In this document: piece after piece, positions 41,432-50,325 of the stretch
Layout: every line of letters begins with the position of its first letter
Numbering within the stretch: the stretch's first letter is position 1
Assembly (NCBI GenBank): GCA_964598225.1
Contig: CAZRBG010000002.1
Location: forward strand, 62,001-126,000
Direction: 5' to 3'
DNA from: SG8-4 sp964598225
GTDB taxonomy: Bacteria > Planctomycetota > Phycisphaerae > Sedimentisphaerales > Anaerobacaceae
Length of the DNA: 64,000 nucleotides
Program-made: the position numbers and the translations under genes
Notes under the pieces: generated by a model
What the model saw: only the letters and a program-made list of their open reading frames with translations
What the model was told of the DNA's origin: nothing
The model's database searches: none

Positions 41432-42454
41432 ATGAAACACAAATTATTCTTTGTTCTCATCTTGTCAATCATCGCGGCTCCGGCTCGGGCAAGGCGATTC
41501 GAATCCGGCCCGGTGGAGCTGAAAGTAAATGCGGCCAAGGCCCCTGAGTCTGCCGAAAAATACACGCTCCTTCCTAAAGCGGACAAGCTGACCGATGCCG
41601 ATGCTGTGCCGTTGTATAAAAAGGCAGTTGAAGCAATGGTGAGCGGAAGCGCGGACCAAAAGCAGATACACAGGTGGCTGGCTCTGCCGCCGGAACAACT
41701 GCCGCAGGATCGGGCAGAGGCTATGATCCAGAAGAATGTGGAGAGCCTGAGACTTGTAGCGAAGGCGGCAAGATGCAAACAATGCAACTGGCCCAAATGG
41801 AAACCCGGGACGAATCCCCCGGTTATGAGCGGCCATCGTAAGCTGGCTTTCCTTGTCGAACTCTGGGCAAGGTTAGAAATCGCACGCGGCCGGCACGACA
41901 GCGCGCTGCTTGCGATGCAGACGGGATTCGGCATGGCAAAACACATAGGGGAAGGCCCCACAATCATCGAGGCCCTGGTTGGAATCGCGATTGGCTCGTT
42001 GATGTGCAGAGAGGTCGAGCTGTTTATCGAGGGACAAGAATCGCCCAACCTTTACCGTGCTCTGGCCGATCTGCCCAGGCCGTTTATAGATGTGACTAAG
42101 GCGATAAAGAGCGAAAGGGCTAACCTCAATGCTTACAACTTTCTCGTTCGCAAGCAGATGGAGAAAGTACTAAAGCCGGCTCACGACAGAACGCTTCTAA
42201 TACAGAATCGGTTCGGCAACAACCTGAACGTGCTGCAGTGTGTGGAGGCTATTCGACATCATGCAGCAACACATGACGGACAACTGCCGGAGAAGCTAAG
42301 CGACGTGACGGACCTCGAACTGCCGCAAGATGTTTTCACGGATAAGCCCTTCGAGTACCGCCGCACGGACAACGGAGCCGTGGTGAAATCATCGATACCT
42401 GATGGCGGAGATGCCGTTGATATAACCAGATATGAGATTATCATAAAGAAATAA
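41432..42454 (+). CDS. Exported protein of unknown function
   Basis: ATG at 41432 (AGGAG 8 nt upstream) gives a signal peptide (MKHKLFFVLILSIIAAPARA). The mature 320 residues are mainly helical: DAVPLYKKAVEAM, HRKLAFLVELWARLEIARGRHDSALLAMQTGFGMAKHI, a single CKQC near residue 112, and a C-terminal part with NNLNVLQCVEAIRHHAATHDGQLPEKLSDV. The last motif resembles the C-terminus of planctomycete pilin-like or DUF1559-type secreted proteins (A-x-R-x-x-A-x-x-x-G-x-(L/x)-P-x-x-L-x-D). I do not recognise the protein and give no function. Confidence 0.65.
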   Translation: MKHKLFFVLILSIIAAPARARRFESGPVELKVNAAKAPESAEKYTLLPKADKLTDADAVPLYKKAVEAMVSGSADQKQIHRWLALPPEQLPQDRAEAMIQKNVESLRLVAKAARCKQCNWPKWKPGTNPPVMSGHRKLAFLVELWARLEIARGRHDSALLAMQTGFGMAKHIGEGPTIIEALVGIAIGSLMCREVELFIEGQESPNLYRALADLPRPFIDVTKAIKSERANLNAYNFLVRKQMEKVLKPAHDRTLLIQNRFGNNLNVLQCVEAIRHHAATHDGQLPEKLSDVTDLELPQDVFTDKPFEYRRTDNGAVVKSSIPDGGDAVDITRYEIIIKK

Positions 42455-42661
42455 CCTGAGTCTAGCGGTGGGTGCAACCTCCGGTCGGCAAATCCGAAAT
42501 ACGTAAAGAGTGCGTTACAAATCACAACCACTTCTGTTATGGCCTACGGGAGGAATTACGAATTTGCTTAAATTTTCAGATGTGCCGCCGGCTATTTTCC
42601 CATTCACGGCCTGTTATCGCCGTTTTTTAAGTCGGATGGCTTTCGACCGATAACGACAACC

Positions 42662-42690
42662 TTGACAGGTTTCGGCTGATTCCGTATAAT
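42662..42690 (+). promoter_or_regulatory. Perfect consensus promoter of the FHA-GAF gene
   Basis: TTGACA (42662-42667), 17-bp spacer, TATAAT (42685-42690), 39 nt before the ATG at 42730. It matches the sigma-70 consensus at all twelve positions. Confidence 0.75.
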
Positions 42691-42729
42691 TGAAGCTCAA
42701 GTTGAAATTCAATTGCACGGAGACGAACC

Positions 42730-43611
42730 ATGCGCATGGTAGTCAAACAAAAAGACGGCAATACTAAGGAATTTCACTTCACCGAAGGTCCCATTTCCAT
42801 CGGCCGGGGCGCCGACAGTCAGGTCTTCCTTGCCGACAAGGCGGTTTCGAGAAAGCATGCCGTGGTGCATGTCGCCGATGACGGGACCTGGACGCTCGAA
42901 GATCTTGGCTCGTCGAACAAAACATTTCTTAACGACAAAGCGATAACAAAGGCTCAGATCAAGCACGGCGACTGTCTTCGCATAACGGATTTCACGATAG
43001 ATATAGCTCTCGAGGACGATGTAGTCGAGCAGGTCGCGGCTCAGCCGGAAGATACGCTTCAGCTTGAAGCGGCTCTCACGACGCCCAGACATGAGACCGT
43101 AGTAAGAAGGCCGGACGCCCAGCATGCCCCGGCGATGAGACTGGCAGCCGGGAGGCTCACCGATTTTTCGAGAGCGACTCAGGCAATCTTCGACGCCGAA
43201 GACATGGATCAATTGCTGTTGACTCTGCTCGATGTCATTATGAAGCAATTCGATGCGTACCATGTATGGAGCGCTCTGCGAACGCAGGCCGACGGTCCGA
43301 TGACGTGTCACGGCGGCAAAAAGCGCGACGGCTCGGCGGTTCAGCTAAACGAGTTGCTGCTCAGTGACAAGATCACTCAGGCGGTCGAGAAGGGTCAGTT
43401 CGTCGTCCTGCCGCGAGTCTCGGCGCAGATGGAAGCCAAGGAAAGAATCCGCTCGGCGATGATTGCATCGATTATGCGTCCGGGCGGTTGTTTCGGCGTG
43501 CTCTACGTCGACAACGCGATGGTCCACGAGCACTACAGTCTCAGCGATCTCGATTACCTGATGCTGATCGCGATGCACACCGCCGCGATCTTGAAGAAAT
43601 TCATCGAGTAG
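42730..43611 (+). CDS. FHA domain protein with C-terminal GAF-like domain
   Basis: 293 residues. FHA at 1-95: SIGRGADSQVFLADKAVSRKHAVVHV (G-R-x and S-R-K-H, the phospho-Thr site) and LEDLGSSNKTFLNDKAI (G-S-x-N). After a linker, about residues 140-293 look like a GAF domain (FSRATQAIFDAEDMDQLLLTLLDVIM, FGVLYVDNAMVHEHYSLSDLDYLMLIAMHTAAILKK), which binds small ligands. Similar FHA-GAF proteins occur in front of adenylate or guanylate cyclases and sigma-54 regulators; here no output domain is present, so it may bind a phosphorylated partner. The stop TAG is in a palindromic repeat. Confidence 0.82.
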   Translation: MRMVVKQKDGNTKEFHFTEGPISIGRGADSQVFLADKAVSRKHAVVHVADDGTWTLEDLGSSNKTFLNDKAITKAQIKHGDCLRITDFTIDIALEDDVVEQVAAQPEDTLQLEAALTTPRHETVVRRPDAQHAPAMRLAAGRLTDFSRATQAIFDAEDMDQLLLTLLDVIMKQFDAYHVWSALRTQADGPMTCHGGKKRDGSAVQLNELLLSDKITQAVEKGQFVVLPRVSAQMEAKERIRSAMIASIMRPGGCFGVLYVDNAMVHEHYSLSDLDYLMLIAMHTAAILKKFIE

Positions 43612-43656
43612 GGCATGGTCGAATACCTGAGATGTGGTGTGCGGTGCATACCCTAC
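43608..43656. repeat. Palindromic repeat overlapping the FHA-GAF stop codon
   Basis: Outer arms GTAGGG (43608-43613) and CCCTAC (43651-43656). The right hairpin GGTGTGC...GCATACC resembles the one in the 37182-37234 element. The stop codon TAG is bases 2-4 of the element, as at nfnA and the DUF1015 gene. Confidence 0.65.
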
Positions 43657-43730
43657 CATGTCATGAGCATGTGCTCGGTATAGTCTCTGAGCGCAGTCGA
43701 GCAGGAGGGGGTTGCCGCCAGTTATTCGTT

Positions 43731-43866
43731 GTCATTCCTGCGCGGGCAGGAATCCATTTGTTCAAGTGTGTCTGGATTCCCGCCTCTTCCGAAAATTCGT
43801 GGTCCAAGGCCATTTTCATCCTCTTCGGGTGGGCCGAAGGCCCATGACCGGCTTGGCAGGAATGAC
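43731..43866. repeat. Longer inverted-repeat element, GTCATTCCTGC family
   Basis: Outer arms GTCATTCCTGC (43731-43741) and GCAGGAATGAC (43856-43866) enclose further hairpins (ATTCCTGC/GCAGGAAT 43734-43753; GGGCC/GGCCC near 43831-43843). The same core forms the first hairpin in the queG element. Confidence 0.65.
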
Positions 43867-43880
43867 ATCTTACAATTGGA

Positions 43881-44870
43881 CTATTCGCCTTTTCGGGCTT
43901 TCTCGATCAGCTCCGGCACGGACACTTCGGTACCGCCCTGTTCCTTTGAAACGTCCGCTGCTGACATGAAGGCGAAGATTTCAATCGTCTGCTCAGGGGG
44001 CACCGGGGCCTTTCCGGTCTTGAAGAATTCTATGATTTCCCCTACCAGAGGCCCGTAGCCGGGGTAGTTTCCGACTTCCGAGATGCCCTTATCGCCAAAG
44101 ATTGTTCCGCCGTATCCGGATTTGCCCGTGCGTATGCCCCTGTAGGTACCGATTCTACCGCCTTGCCACCGCCCCACAACGAACTCGTAGCCGTCGGTCT
44201 GAGTGCGCTTGACGCTCTGACAGCCGGTGCCCATGACGGCGAACAGCATCTCGACGCCGTGCACGCCATACCAGTACAGGTCGGGATGATGCTCTTCGAG
44301 ACTGCACGGGCTGTAAACGTCGCAGCCGAGAACTTTGCCTGTCTTGTTGTCTTCTTCCAGGGCAACGATGCCGGGGCAATAGCGTAACGACGAGCTCGAC
44401 CAACACGGCACACTGTCCTTTTTGGCCAGCCGGAATATTTCAATCACGTCGGCAAGGCTGCCGGCCATGGGTTTATCGACGAACAAAGGCTTGCCTGCTT
44501 CTATCACAGGCTTTGCCTGCTCGAGATGGGGCCTGCCGTCCACGCTTTCGAGCAGAACGCCGTCGACTTTGCTGCAGAGTTCTTCGATCGTATCGACGAT
44601 CTCTACGTCGTACTCGTCGCGAAGTCGTTTGGTGAACATTTCCACGCGATTGGCCGAGGAGGGTATGTCCGGCGAGCCGCCGGAGTAGCCTGCGACGACT
44701 TTGCACCCGTGCTCGTCCTGGGACTTATTTATCGCTCTGGTGAAAGCAACGACGTGTGACGTATCCAGGCCGATCATGCCGAGACGAAATACTTCCTCGG
44801 CTGCCCTGGCTTGGAACGGCAGAATTGCAATAACAATCAGCAGTGCGACAAACAACACTTTTCGACTCAT
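43881..44870 (-). CDS. Exported Gfo/Idh/MocA-like oxidoreductase
   Basis: ATG at 44870 with GGAGG 6-7 nt upstream begins a Sec-type signal (MSRKVLFVALLIVIAILPFQARA). The 329-residue protein has FRLGMIGLDTSHVVAFTRAIN (a modified Rossmann G-x-x-x-S-H instead of G-x-G-x-x-G), KPLFVDKPMAGSLADVIEIFRLAKK (EKP motif as DKP) and a short alpha/beta domain (GYGGTIFGDKGISEVG). Proteins with D-T-S-H at the nucleotide loop occur in planctomycetes and verrucomicrobia next to sugar genes. The altered loop and Sec export leave open whether it binds NAD. It is monocistronic. Confidence 0.78.
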   Translation of the reverse strand: MSRKVLFVALLIVIAILPFQARAAEEVFRLGMIGLDTSHVVAFTRAINKSQDEHGCKVVAGYSGGSPDIPSSANRVEMFTKRLRDEYDVEIVDTIEELCSKVDGVLLESVDGRPHLEQAKPVIEAGKPLFVDKPMAGSLADVIEIFRLAKKDSVPCWSSSSLRYCPGIVALEEDNKTGKVLGCDVYSPCSLEEHHPDLYWYGVHGVEMLFAVMGTGCQSVKRTQTDGYEFVVGRWQGGRIGTYRGIRTGKSGYGGTIFGDKGISEVGNYPGYGPLVGEIIEFFKTGKAPVPPEQTIEIFAFMSAADVSKEQGGTEVSVPELIEKARKGE

Positions 44871-45115
44871 AGTGACACCTCCATATAGAATAAAGTTTGG
44901 TTCTTTAAGGTGCGATATTTCATTTCGCGCCCTACGGCTACAAGATTCAGGATGCATTATAGCGGGGAATCCTCGATATTTCACCCTCTTTCAGGGCTGA
45001 TTCACGGACGATAATACCCGGCAGCGTGAGAGCAATTCTTTCAAATGCATATATACGGGTTTGCAAACCTCACATATATATTATCTGTGAAAGAGCCGCG
45101 TCTCTCTCATATTCG

Positions 45116-45158
45116 GCCTCATCCCGGTTGCCGTTCGGGATGGGGCTGTTTTTTTTTT
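45116..45158 (+). terminator. Strong terminator without an obvious upstream gene
   Basis: Stem GCCTCATCCCG (45116-45126) with CGGGATGGGGC (45136-45146) followed by TG and ten T. The stem belongs to the CATCCCG/CGGGATG repeat family. No gene on the plus strand ends nearby; it may end a short RNA starting near the AT-rich 45075-45090 stretch or insulate the GGDEF gene. Confidence 0.6.
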
Positions 45159-45191
45159 CCGGTGCTTATGTGTCCTCTCGCGAAATTTGAG

Positions 45192-45219
45192 TTGACTTTT
45201 CCGGCAAATATGCTACCAT
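45192..45219 (+). promoter_or_regulatory. Predicted promoter of the GGDEF gene
   Basis: TTGACT (45192-45197), 16-bp spacer, TACCAT (45214-45219); about 110 nt of leader to the start at 45337. Confidence 0.4.
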
Positions 45220-45336
45220 AAACTCAGGCTGGAGGAGTATTTTGTGCGCTCGAAGGCCGATCTGTTGCCATCAATTGGACGAAATACGAAGATGTGGTGA
45301 AGGGTGATTCTTAGCCGTTGGAGTGGGCCACACCTT

Positions 45337-46404
45337 ATGAAAGACCGACGTAATCTCAAAATCCTGCTCGTTGGTGATGTGAGCAAAGCCTTTCTAAACG
45401 CCAACGCTGATGTCGGTGCCAATTGCGATATCTGTGCGAGCATTCCGCGGGCAATCGAGGCCGCCGCAGCTAATGATTATGATGGGATCACCGTTGTGAT
45501 GCACGGAATCTCGAACAGGCTCGGTTCGGCGCTGCGAAAGCTCAGGCAAGGCTGCGACTCGCGGATCGTTCTGCTGGCGCAGATGTACGAAGAGCCGATA
45601 GCGATACAACTGGTAAGCTCCAGCTACAACGGCACTACTCTGGCGAACGATTACCTGATCTGTCCGGTCCAGCCGAACACACTGTACGAAGCCGTCACGG
45701 GTGTGCCAGCCGAAGACACTCTCGAGACCGCCGGCCCGGTTATTTCAGCCGACGCCGCAATGGAAATGCGAATACGACAGCTTGAAAGACTCGCTACCGA
45801 AGACGACCTGACGGGGCTCAAGAACAGAAGGTATATATGGGAATTCTCCCGGCAGATCATCGATCGAAGCGCCACAGAGAACGGGCAAGTCACGCTGCTC
45901 GTTTTCGACATCGACGACTTCAAGCACTACAACGACGTCTACGGCCACCACGCCGGCGACGAGATTCTAAAACAGGCGGCAGAGCTGATGAAACGCTGTT
46001 GCCGGGCGCACGACGTGGTCGGCAGAATCGGCGGCGACGAATTCGCAGTGGTCTTCTGGGACGATCCGCAGCAGGAAAGCTCACGCACGGCAGGCGATGA
46101 GAGACGCTCGACAAGCGCAGATCACCCGAGACAGGCCATTTCGATAGCAAAACGTTTAGTGCGGGAACTGGAAGAGACTGAGCTGTCGGCCTCGGGCGAT
46201 CTGGGGCCGGCCGGCAAGGGTGTCCTTACCATAAGCGGCGGCCTGGCCAGCTTCCCCCGCGACGGCCGCACAATCCAGGAACTCTTCGAACAGGCCGACA
46301 AAGCCCTCCTCGAAGCCAAACGAAGCGGCAAAAACCGTATCTACCTCGTAGGCAAAGCCCAACCCAACCCCGCCGATACAAACAAAACACCCCCAAAAAG
46401 CTGA
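45337..46404 (+). CDS. Diguanylate cyclase with degenerate receiver-like N-terminus
   Basis: 355 residues from ATG 45337 (a GTG at 45304 is also possible; neither has a good ribosome site). The N-terminal 120 residues have the fold of a response-regulator receiver (LKILLVGDVSKAFLNANA, SRIVLLAQMYEEP, YLICPVQPNTLYEAV). At the place of the phospho-accepting Asp stands ITVVMHG, so it is probably not phosphorylated. The GGDEF domain follows a short linker: LATEDDLTGLKNRRYIWEFS, DIDDFKHYNDVYGHHAGDEIL, and an intact active site VVGRIGGDEFAVVF with the RAHD inhibitory site before it. It should make c-di-GMP. No EAL domain. Confidence 0.88.
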   Translation: MKDRRNLKILLVGDVSKAFLNANADVGANCDICASIPRAIEAAAANDYDGITVVMHGISNRLGSALRKLRQGCDSRIVLLAQMYEEPIAIQLVSSSYNGTTLANDYLICPVQPNTLYEAVTGVPAEDTLETAGPVISADAAMEMRIRQLERLATEDDLTGLKNRRYIWEFSRQIIDRSATENGQVTLLVFDIDDFKHYNDVYGHHAGDEILKQAAELMKRCCRAHDVVGRIGGDEFAVVFWDDPQQESSRTAGDERRSTSADHPRQAISIAKRLVRELEETELSASGDLGPAGKGVLTISGGLASFPRDGRTIQELFEQADKALLEAKRSGKNRIYLVGKAQPNPADTNKTPPKS

Positions 46405-46743
46405 AATCACTGCTTGGCTTGAGCCCCAGTCGAACGGGAGTCAGTACAAATAAATACTAAAGCCCCATCGACCTGATAACTCTGATTAGATCAGATATTC
46501 AGTGATCTGTTCATTCTGATGACCGAAGGTTTTCGCAATTCGAGGGCGATTGCTTTTCGGAGATCGGCCGAAGAGCGGCGGCATAAGCACTTTCCGCCGA
46601 ATAATTAGGGCATTTCCCTATTTCACCGGATTCGCAATCCGGAGATATTAACCAGGGCAACAACGATAAATTGGGTTTTTGAATTGCGTTTTTTGAGAAT
46701 CAATGGTTTATTGAGAGATTTGAGTGAATTCAGCTTGTGTATC
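46405..46743. other. Gap with a small hairpin
   Basis: No gene. A CCGGATT-cgc-AATCCGG hairpin at 46626-46642 and AT-rich sequence before the next gene are all I see; a promoter is likely but not clear. Confidence 0.35.
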
Positions 46744-47367
46744 GTGAAACATTTTATTGAGATCGCATTTGCGGCATCGGCATTTTTGCTCTGCGGGTGT
46801 GCCAACATTCGTGTGACGAATCCGTCGCGGACGGCGACGGAACAATTCCTTCTTTCTCAGGCTGCCACCGAAGCGATTGAAGGATTTTCTTTCGAACCGC
46901 TCTTCGGCAGAAAAGTGTACCTGGACAGCTCGCGCTTCGCGTCGACCGACAACGAGTTCGTATTAGGTGAATTCCGGGCCGCTCTGTTACAGGCGGGCGT
47001 TCAATTCCCGACTGACGCCAACGATGCCGAGATCATCGTAGAGATCCGCAGCGGGGGCGTCGGCATCGACCGATACGAGAGCTTGACGGGCTTGCCCGCA
47101 TTGACGGCTCCCGCGGCTTCTTCGGTAGCCGGTCCCGAAGCCCTGGCGGCGTCGTCGGTGATCACGCCGGAGATCGCCATTACAAAGAACATCAAACAGA
47201 TCTCCTTTGCCAGTATCGCCTACGTGGCCTACTGGAGACAAACCGGAGAAGTCGTGACAAGCGAGGGGCCTTCGACCGGCAGGGCTTATCGTGAGGACTG
47301 GTGGTTCCTGGGCATAGGGCCCAAGACGATAAGCAATATCATAACCAGGGACAACAAAATCCAATAA
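46744..47367 (+). CDS. Predicted lipoprotein of unknown function
   Basis: A GTG at 46744 gives a tidy leader (VKHFIEIAFAASAFLLCGC with the LLCGC lipobox); a TTG at 46684 would add 20 residues. About 185 mature residues: NPSRTATEQFLLSQAATEAIEGF, KVYLDSSRFASTDNEFVLGEFRAALLQAGVQF, AEIIVEIRSGGVGIDRY, QISFASIAYVAYWRQTGEVV, YREDWWFLGIGPKTISNI. The pattern is shared by small planctomycete lipoproteins of unknown role. The start codon is uncertain. The next gene follows after 22 nt, so the two form an operon. Confidence 0.68.
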   Translation: MKHFIEIAFAASAFLLCGCANIRVTNPSRTATEQFLLSQAATEAIEGFSFEPLFGRKVYLDSSRFASTDNEFVLGEFRAALLQAGVQFPTDANDAEIIVEIRSGGVGIDRYESLTGLPALTAPAASSVAGPEALAASSVITPEIAITKNIKQISFASIAYVAYWRQTGEVVTSEGPSTGRAYREDWWFLGIGPKTISNIITRDNKIQ

Positions 47368-47389
47368 CCGTTCATTCAAATCCCTTATC

Positions 47390-48883
47390 ATGCGCAAGCT
47401 TATATTTATCCTATTTGTGATCGTCGTTATACTGCTTCTGGCCGGCGCAGCCGTTCGGGTTGTTCTTTCCAGCGATATACCAAGAAAGCAGACGGAGAAA
47501 TCCCTTCGGGAAAAGCTCGGAATAAAAGTCTCTATAAAAGAAATGGAGACAAGTTTTTCCGGGAAAACGACACTCACCGGGGTGGGCTTTCAGCTTCCTT
47601 CGAAACGAACATATCTTCTGCACCTTGACTATATCCGCGTAAGGCACAACAATCTGTTCGACGTGCTCGTGAGCGGTTTGCGGCCATCGTATTTTTACGC
47701 CCGAGGGGCAACGGTACGTTCATTTCCATGCGGCGCCGGCAACGGCATCGATGTGTTCTCGGCACGGCACGCGAGGGTGGAAGCCGAGTTCGACCGCAAT
47801 GCCAGCGGCGATAAGGAGCGGTCTTCGAGGCTTTCGATCAAGCTTCCGAACTTAGCTGACATCGAAGCGTTCGGTTCGGTGGAAGAAAACTTGATCGACG
47901 TAGCGGAAATCGACGGAACGCTCCTGGGAGGCGGCTTTACGGGCCGGGCTGCCGTGGACGTGAATCAGTGGCACGAGACCCGCGTCAACGCCCGGTGGAC
48001 TGATGTTGATTTACGAGAGTTGAGAAAGTGGTGGCCGGGGACCGAACAAACGCTGGGTCTTTGGTCCGGCCGCATCGAAGTAAAACCCTCCGAGCCGAAT
48101 CACCCTCTGGAACCTCTGGCCTTTGAAGGAAACATGGATATAAAGGGCGGCTTGTGTGCGGATTTGGATATGAAGCAAGTCCGGCTCTCCGGCGCTATCG
48201 GCTCCCGACGTATCCTGCTTACTGATCTCGAAGTGCCCGCCTTGGGCGGCCTTGTGCGCGCAAATGCAAGACTTTCCAAAAAAGCAGATGAGTTATTCTT
48301 CTATACAAATTGGAATCTGGCCAACATTGACGTCAATGAAGTCACCGCAGCTTTATCCAAGGAAGAGAAATACATCGTTGGCCGTGCGAGTGGAAAAGGC
48401 TACTTTATGACTTCTCTCGACGCCGATGATATGAGCGGAAAATTGAAATTGACCTTGAAAGAATCCGATTTGGCCAGCACCCGAATTATAGGCACGCTGT
48501 ACAATGCGATGAACCTTAAAGTGGGCAAGCCGGAGCCTGAAGGGCAAGGGGACGCCGAAATTCGTTTTGACGGGACTAAACTGCGTATATCCGATTTCTA
48601 TTATTTCAATCGCGGCGTAGAGGTACGAGGCACGGGCCTTATCGAGGATCTGGGTGAAGGAAAGAAAAGCCCGGTCGAAGGCGTCGTGCTGGCAACGACC
48701 CGCCCGTTGAAAGATGTCGATTTGCCCGGATTGAGCGTAGTCGATAAGTTCCTTTACCTGGCTCAAAGAGACATGACGGCCGTGAAGGTGGAGGGCGCTT
48801 TGGACGACGTGCAAGTGAAAGTCGTAACTTTTCCGGAAATCCGTTCAACGCTGGGAAGATTATTGGGCGCCGGAAGCGATTGA
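47390..48883 (+). CDS. AsmA/TamB-like membrane-anchored protein
   Basis: 497 residues. N-terminal anchor MRKLIFILFVIVVILLLAGAAV, then DIPRKQTEKSLREKLGIKVSIKEMETSFSGKTTLTGVGF, the start of an AsmA-like beta-groove. The rest is short amphipathic strands (LADIEAFGSVEENLIDVAEIDGTLLGGGFTG, GLCADLDMKQVRLSGAIG, LVRANARLSKKADELFFY, VRGTGLIEDLGEG). It ends in a YhdP/AsmA-type tail (LPGLSVVDKFLYLAQRDMTAVKVEGALDDVQVKVV). Such proteins form bridge-like lipid conduits between membranes or assist outer-membrane proteins. It shares an operon with the lipoprotein upstream and overlaps the 3' end of the convergent RidA-like gene by 24 bp. Confidence 0.72.
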   Translation: MRKLIFILFVIVVILLLAGAAVRVVLSSDIPRKQTEKSLREKLGIKVSIKEMETSFSGKTTLTGVGFQLPSKRTYLLHLDYIRVRHNNLFDVLVSGLRPSYFYARGATVRSFPCGAGNGIDVFSARHARVEAEFDRNASGDKERSSRLSIKLPNLADIEAFGSVEENLIDVAEIDGTLLGGGFTGRAAVDVNQWHETRVNARWTDVDLRELRKWWPGTEQTLGLWSGRIEVKPSEPNHPLEPLAFEGNMDIKGGLCADLDMKQVRLSGAIGSRRILLTDLEVPALGGLVRANARLSKKADELFFYTNWNLANIDVNEVTAALSKEEKYIVGRASGKGYFMTSLDADDMSGKLKLTLKESDLASTRIIGTLYNAMNLKVGKPEPEGQGDAEIRFDGTKLRISDFYYFNRGVEVRGTGLIEDLGEGKKSPVEGVVLATTRPLKDVDLPGLSVVDKFLYLAQRDMTAVKVEGALDDVQVKVVTFPEIRSTLGRLLGAGSD

Positions 48884-49978
48884 TGCCGTAGCTTCGATCT
48901 CGAATAACAGATCGCCGCGACAGACATCGCAGATTGCCGTTATCCAGGGCCAGTTCAGCGCTTGTCTGGTAGGCTCGAACACTTTTTCGACCTCTGGCGT
49001 CTTGCAGTAGGCTATTACGTGGACGAGGTCTTTCTCGGCGGTCTGCATCTCGCTCAGGACGGCTCGCACGGCCTCGATAGTTGCGTCGATCTGGCCCTTA
49101 GGATCGCCGATGTGAGTCGTCTCTCCATTAGGATCGATGGACGCGGTTCCCGAAACCCACACCGCGTCGCCGGCGGGCATTACGCTGCGGGCGGCGCGAG
49201 AGAACGCCGAGCCGTACTCGAAGGCGCTGTGCTGTTTTCCCGTCGTCAGAAGATATTCCGTGCAGTCGGTCGGTTCGAGGACCGCCATCAGGTCCATCGC
49301 GCAGTGGCCGCCGTTGGCCGGTCCCAGCCCGATGCCGGTGCTGGCGGGCAGCGTCTCGCGGGTTCCTTCTCCGATGAGGCCCCATTCCTTGAAAAAGCCG
49401 GTCCTCACCGCGTTGAAATCGTCGTACCAGTCGAGAATATCCCTGAGCCACATCCAGGTTCGCGGCACGGCGAGAAAATCGGCGCCGAATTTGCGCAGTG
49501 TCGATTCGGCCTTCTGCATCATGGCTTTGGCCTGCTGAGCCGGCACGGCGGACTGCAAATCCGATATGCCCGAAAGAGCCAGATACGCCCGACCCGGCAC
49601 TCGAAGGATACGCCCGCAGAGGTTCCCTTCCAGACCGACCGGCTGGGGCTTGCCGTTGCCGCTGACGGCATGGACCTGCACGCCTGAGATCGGGCCGCAA
49701 GAGCCCTCTTTGCCAACCAGAAGAGCCGGGGCGACGCCGTCGTCAATGTCGCCGTAAGCGGCACGGCGGGCCAGGCGGAGAGGCTCTATCGCCTCTTGTG
49801 TGCCGATAAGCCGCTCCTGAAAGATACTGGCATTTTCCGTTTTGAGAACGTCGCTGATGCCCGAGAATATCTCGCGAGCCTGGTCTTCAAGAGGGGCTTT
49901 CGAGCCCGGCGTGGCCGAAATATAGAATTCCGTTGCTGAAGCCGATTCAATGCTGCGTATATCGAGGTTTACACTCAT
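48860..49978 (-). CDS. RidA/YjgF-fold protein of chorismatase-like length
   Basis: 372 residues. The C-terminal 150 residues have the RidA fold: DAVWVSGTASIDPNGETTHIGDPKGQIDATIEAVRAVL, DLVHVIAYCKTPEVEKVF. The middle contains a segment unlike stand-alone RidA: TWMWLRDILDWYDDFNAVRTGFFKEWG with LPASTGIGLG. In general layout (an N-terminal RidA-like half, W-rich centre, C-terminal RidA half) it recalls chorismatases of the FkbO/Hyg5/XanB2 group. Residues that decide that activity are not clearly matched, so I keep to the fold. It is not next to aromatic-pathway genes. Confidence 0.65.
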   Translation of the reverse strand: MSVNLDIRSIESASATEFYISATPGSKAPLEDQAREIFSGISDVLKTENASIFQERLIGTQEAIEPLRLARRAAYGDIDDGVAPALLVGKEGSCGPISGVQVHAVSGNGKPQPVGLEGNLCGRILRVPGRAYLALSGISDLQSAVPAQQAKAMMQKAESTLRKFGADFLAVPRTWMWLRDILDWYDDFNAVRTGFFKEWGLIGEGTRETLPASTGIGLGPANGGHCAMDLMAVLEPTDCTEYLLTTGKQHSAFEYGSAFSRAARSVMPAGDAVWVSGTASIDPNGETTHIGDPKGQIDATIEAVRAVLSEMQTAEKDLVHVIAYCKTPEVEKVFEPTRQALNWPWITAICDVCRGDLLFEIEATASIASGAQ

Positions 49979-50325
49979 CTGTTGTCCTGTTGATAGTCTA
50001 TCTACTTAGTAAATCTCAAATCAAAGAAAAATATTCTATTTCTGTTAGAAAGAAAAAACAAGCCAAAAGCGACTCGCCTGTGAAAATCAACCAGCGTTCC
50101 GAAATATTCCCGAAAGTATAAAACCGAAGGTGGCCTCGATGCGGCGATAAGGACTTACGGGCAGATAATCGCAGACGCTTTGTTGCTTATTATGCCCTGA
50201 TAGGTTATCATAAATATAATCTGCTGAGAACCGACGGTAGGTATTCCGTGTAAACGTTAAGAGAGTAGAGAAGGAAGAGACTATTTCTAATATGAATTCT
50301 GAGGGTTGATTCACAGGTGGACGAA
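49979..50325 (+). promoter_or_regulatory. Upstream region of the isoprenoid cluster
   Basis: No gene seen. A perfect TATAAT at 50215-50220 is about 105 nt before the first start; no fitting -35 is visible. The bases 50020-50060 are A-rich. Nothing else is recognised. Confidence 0.35.
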
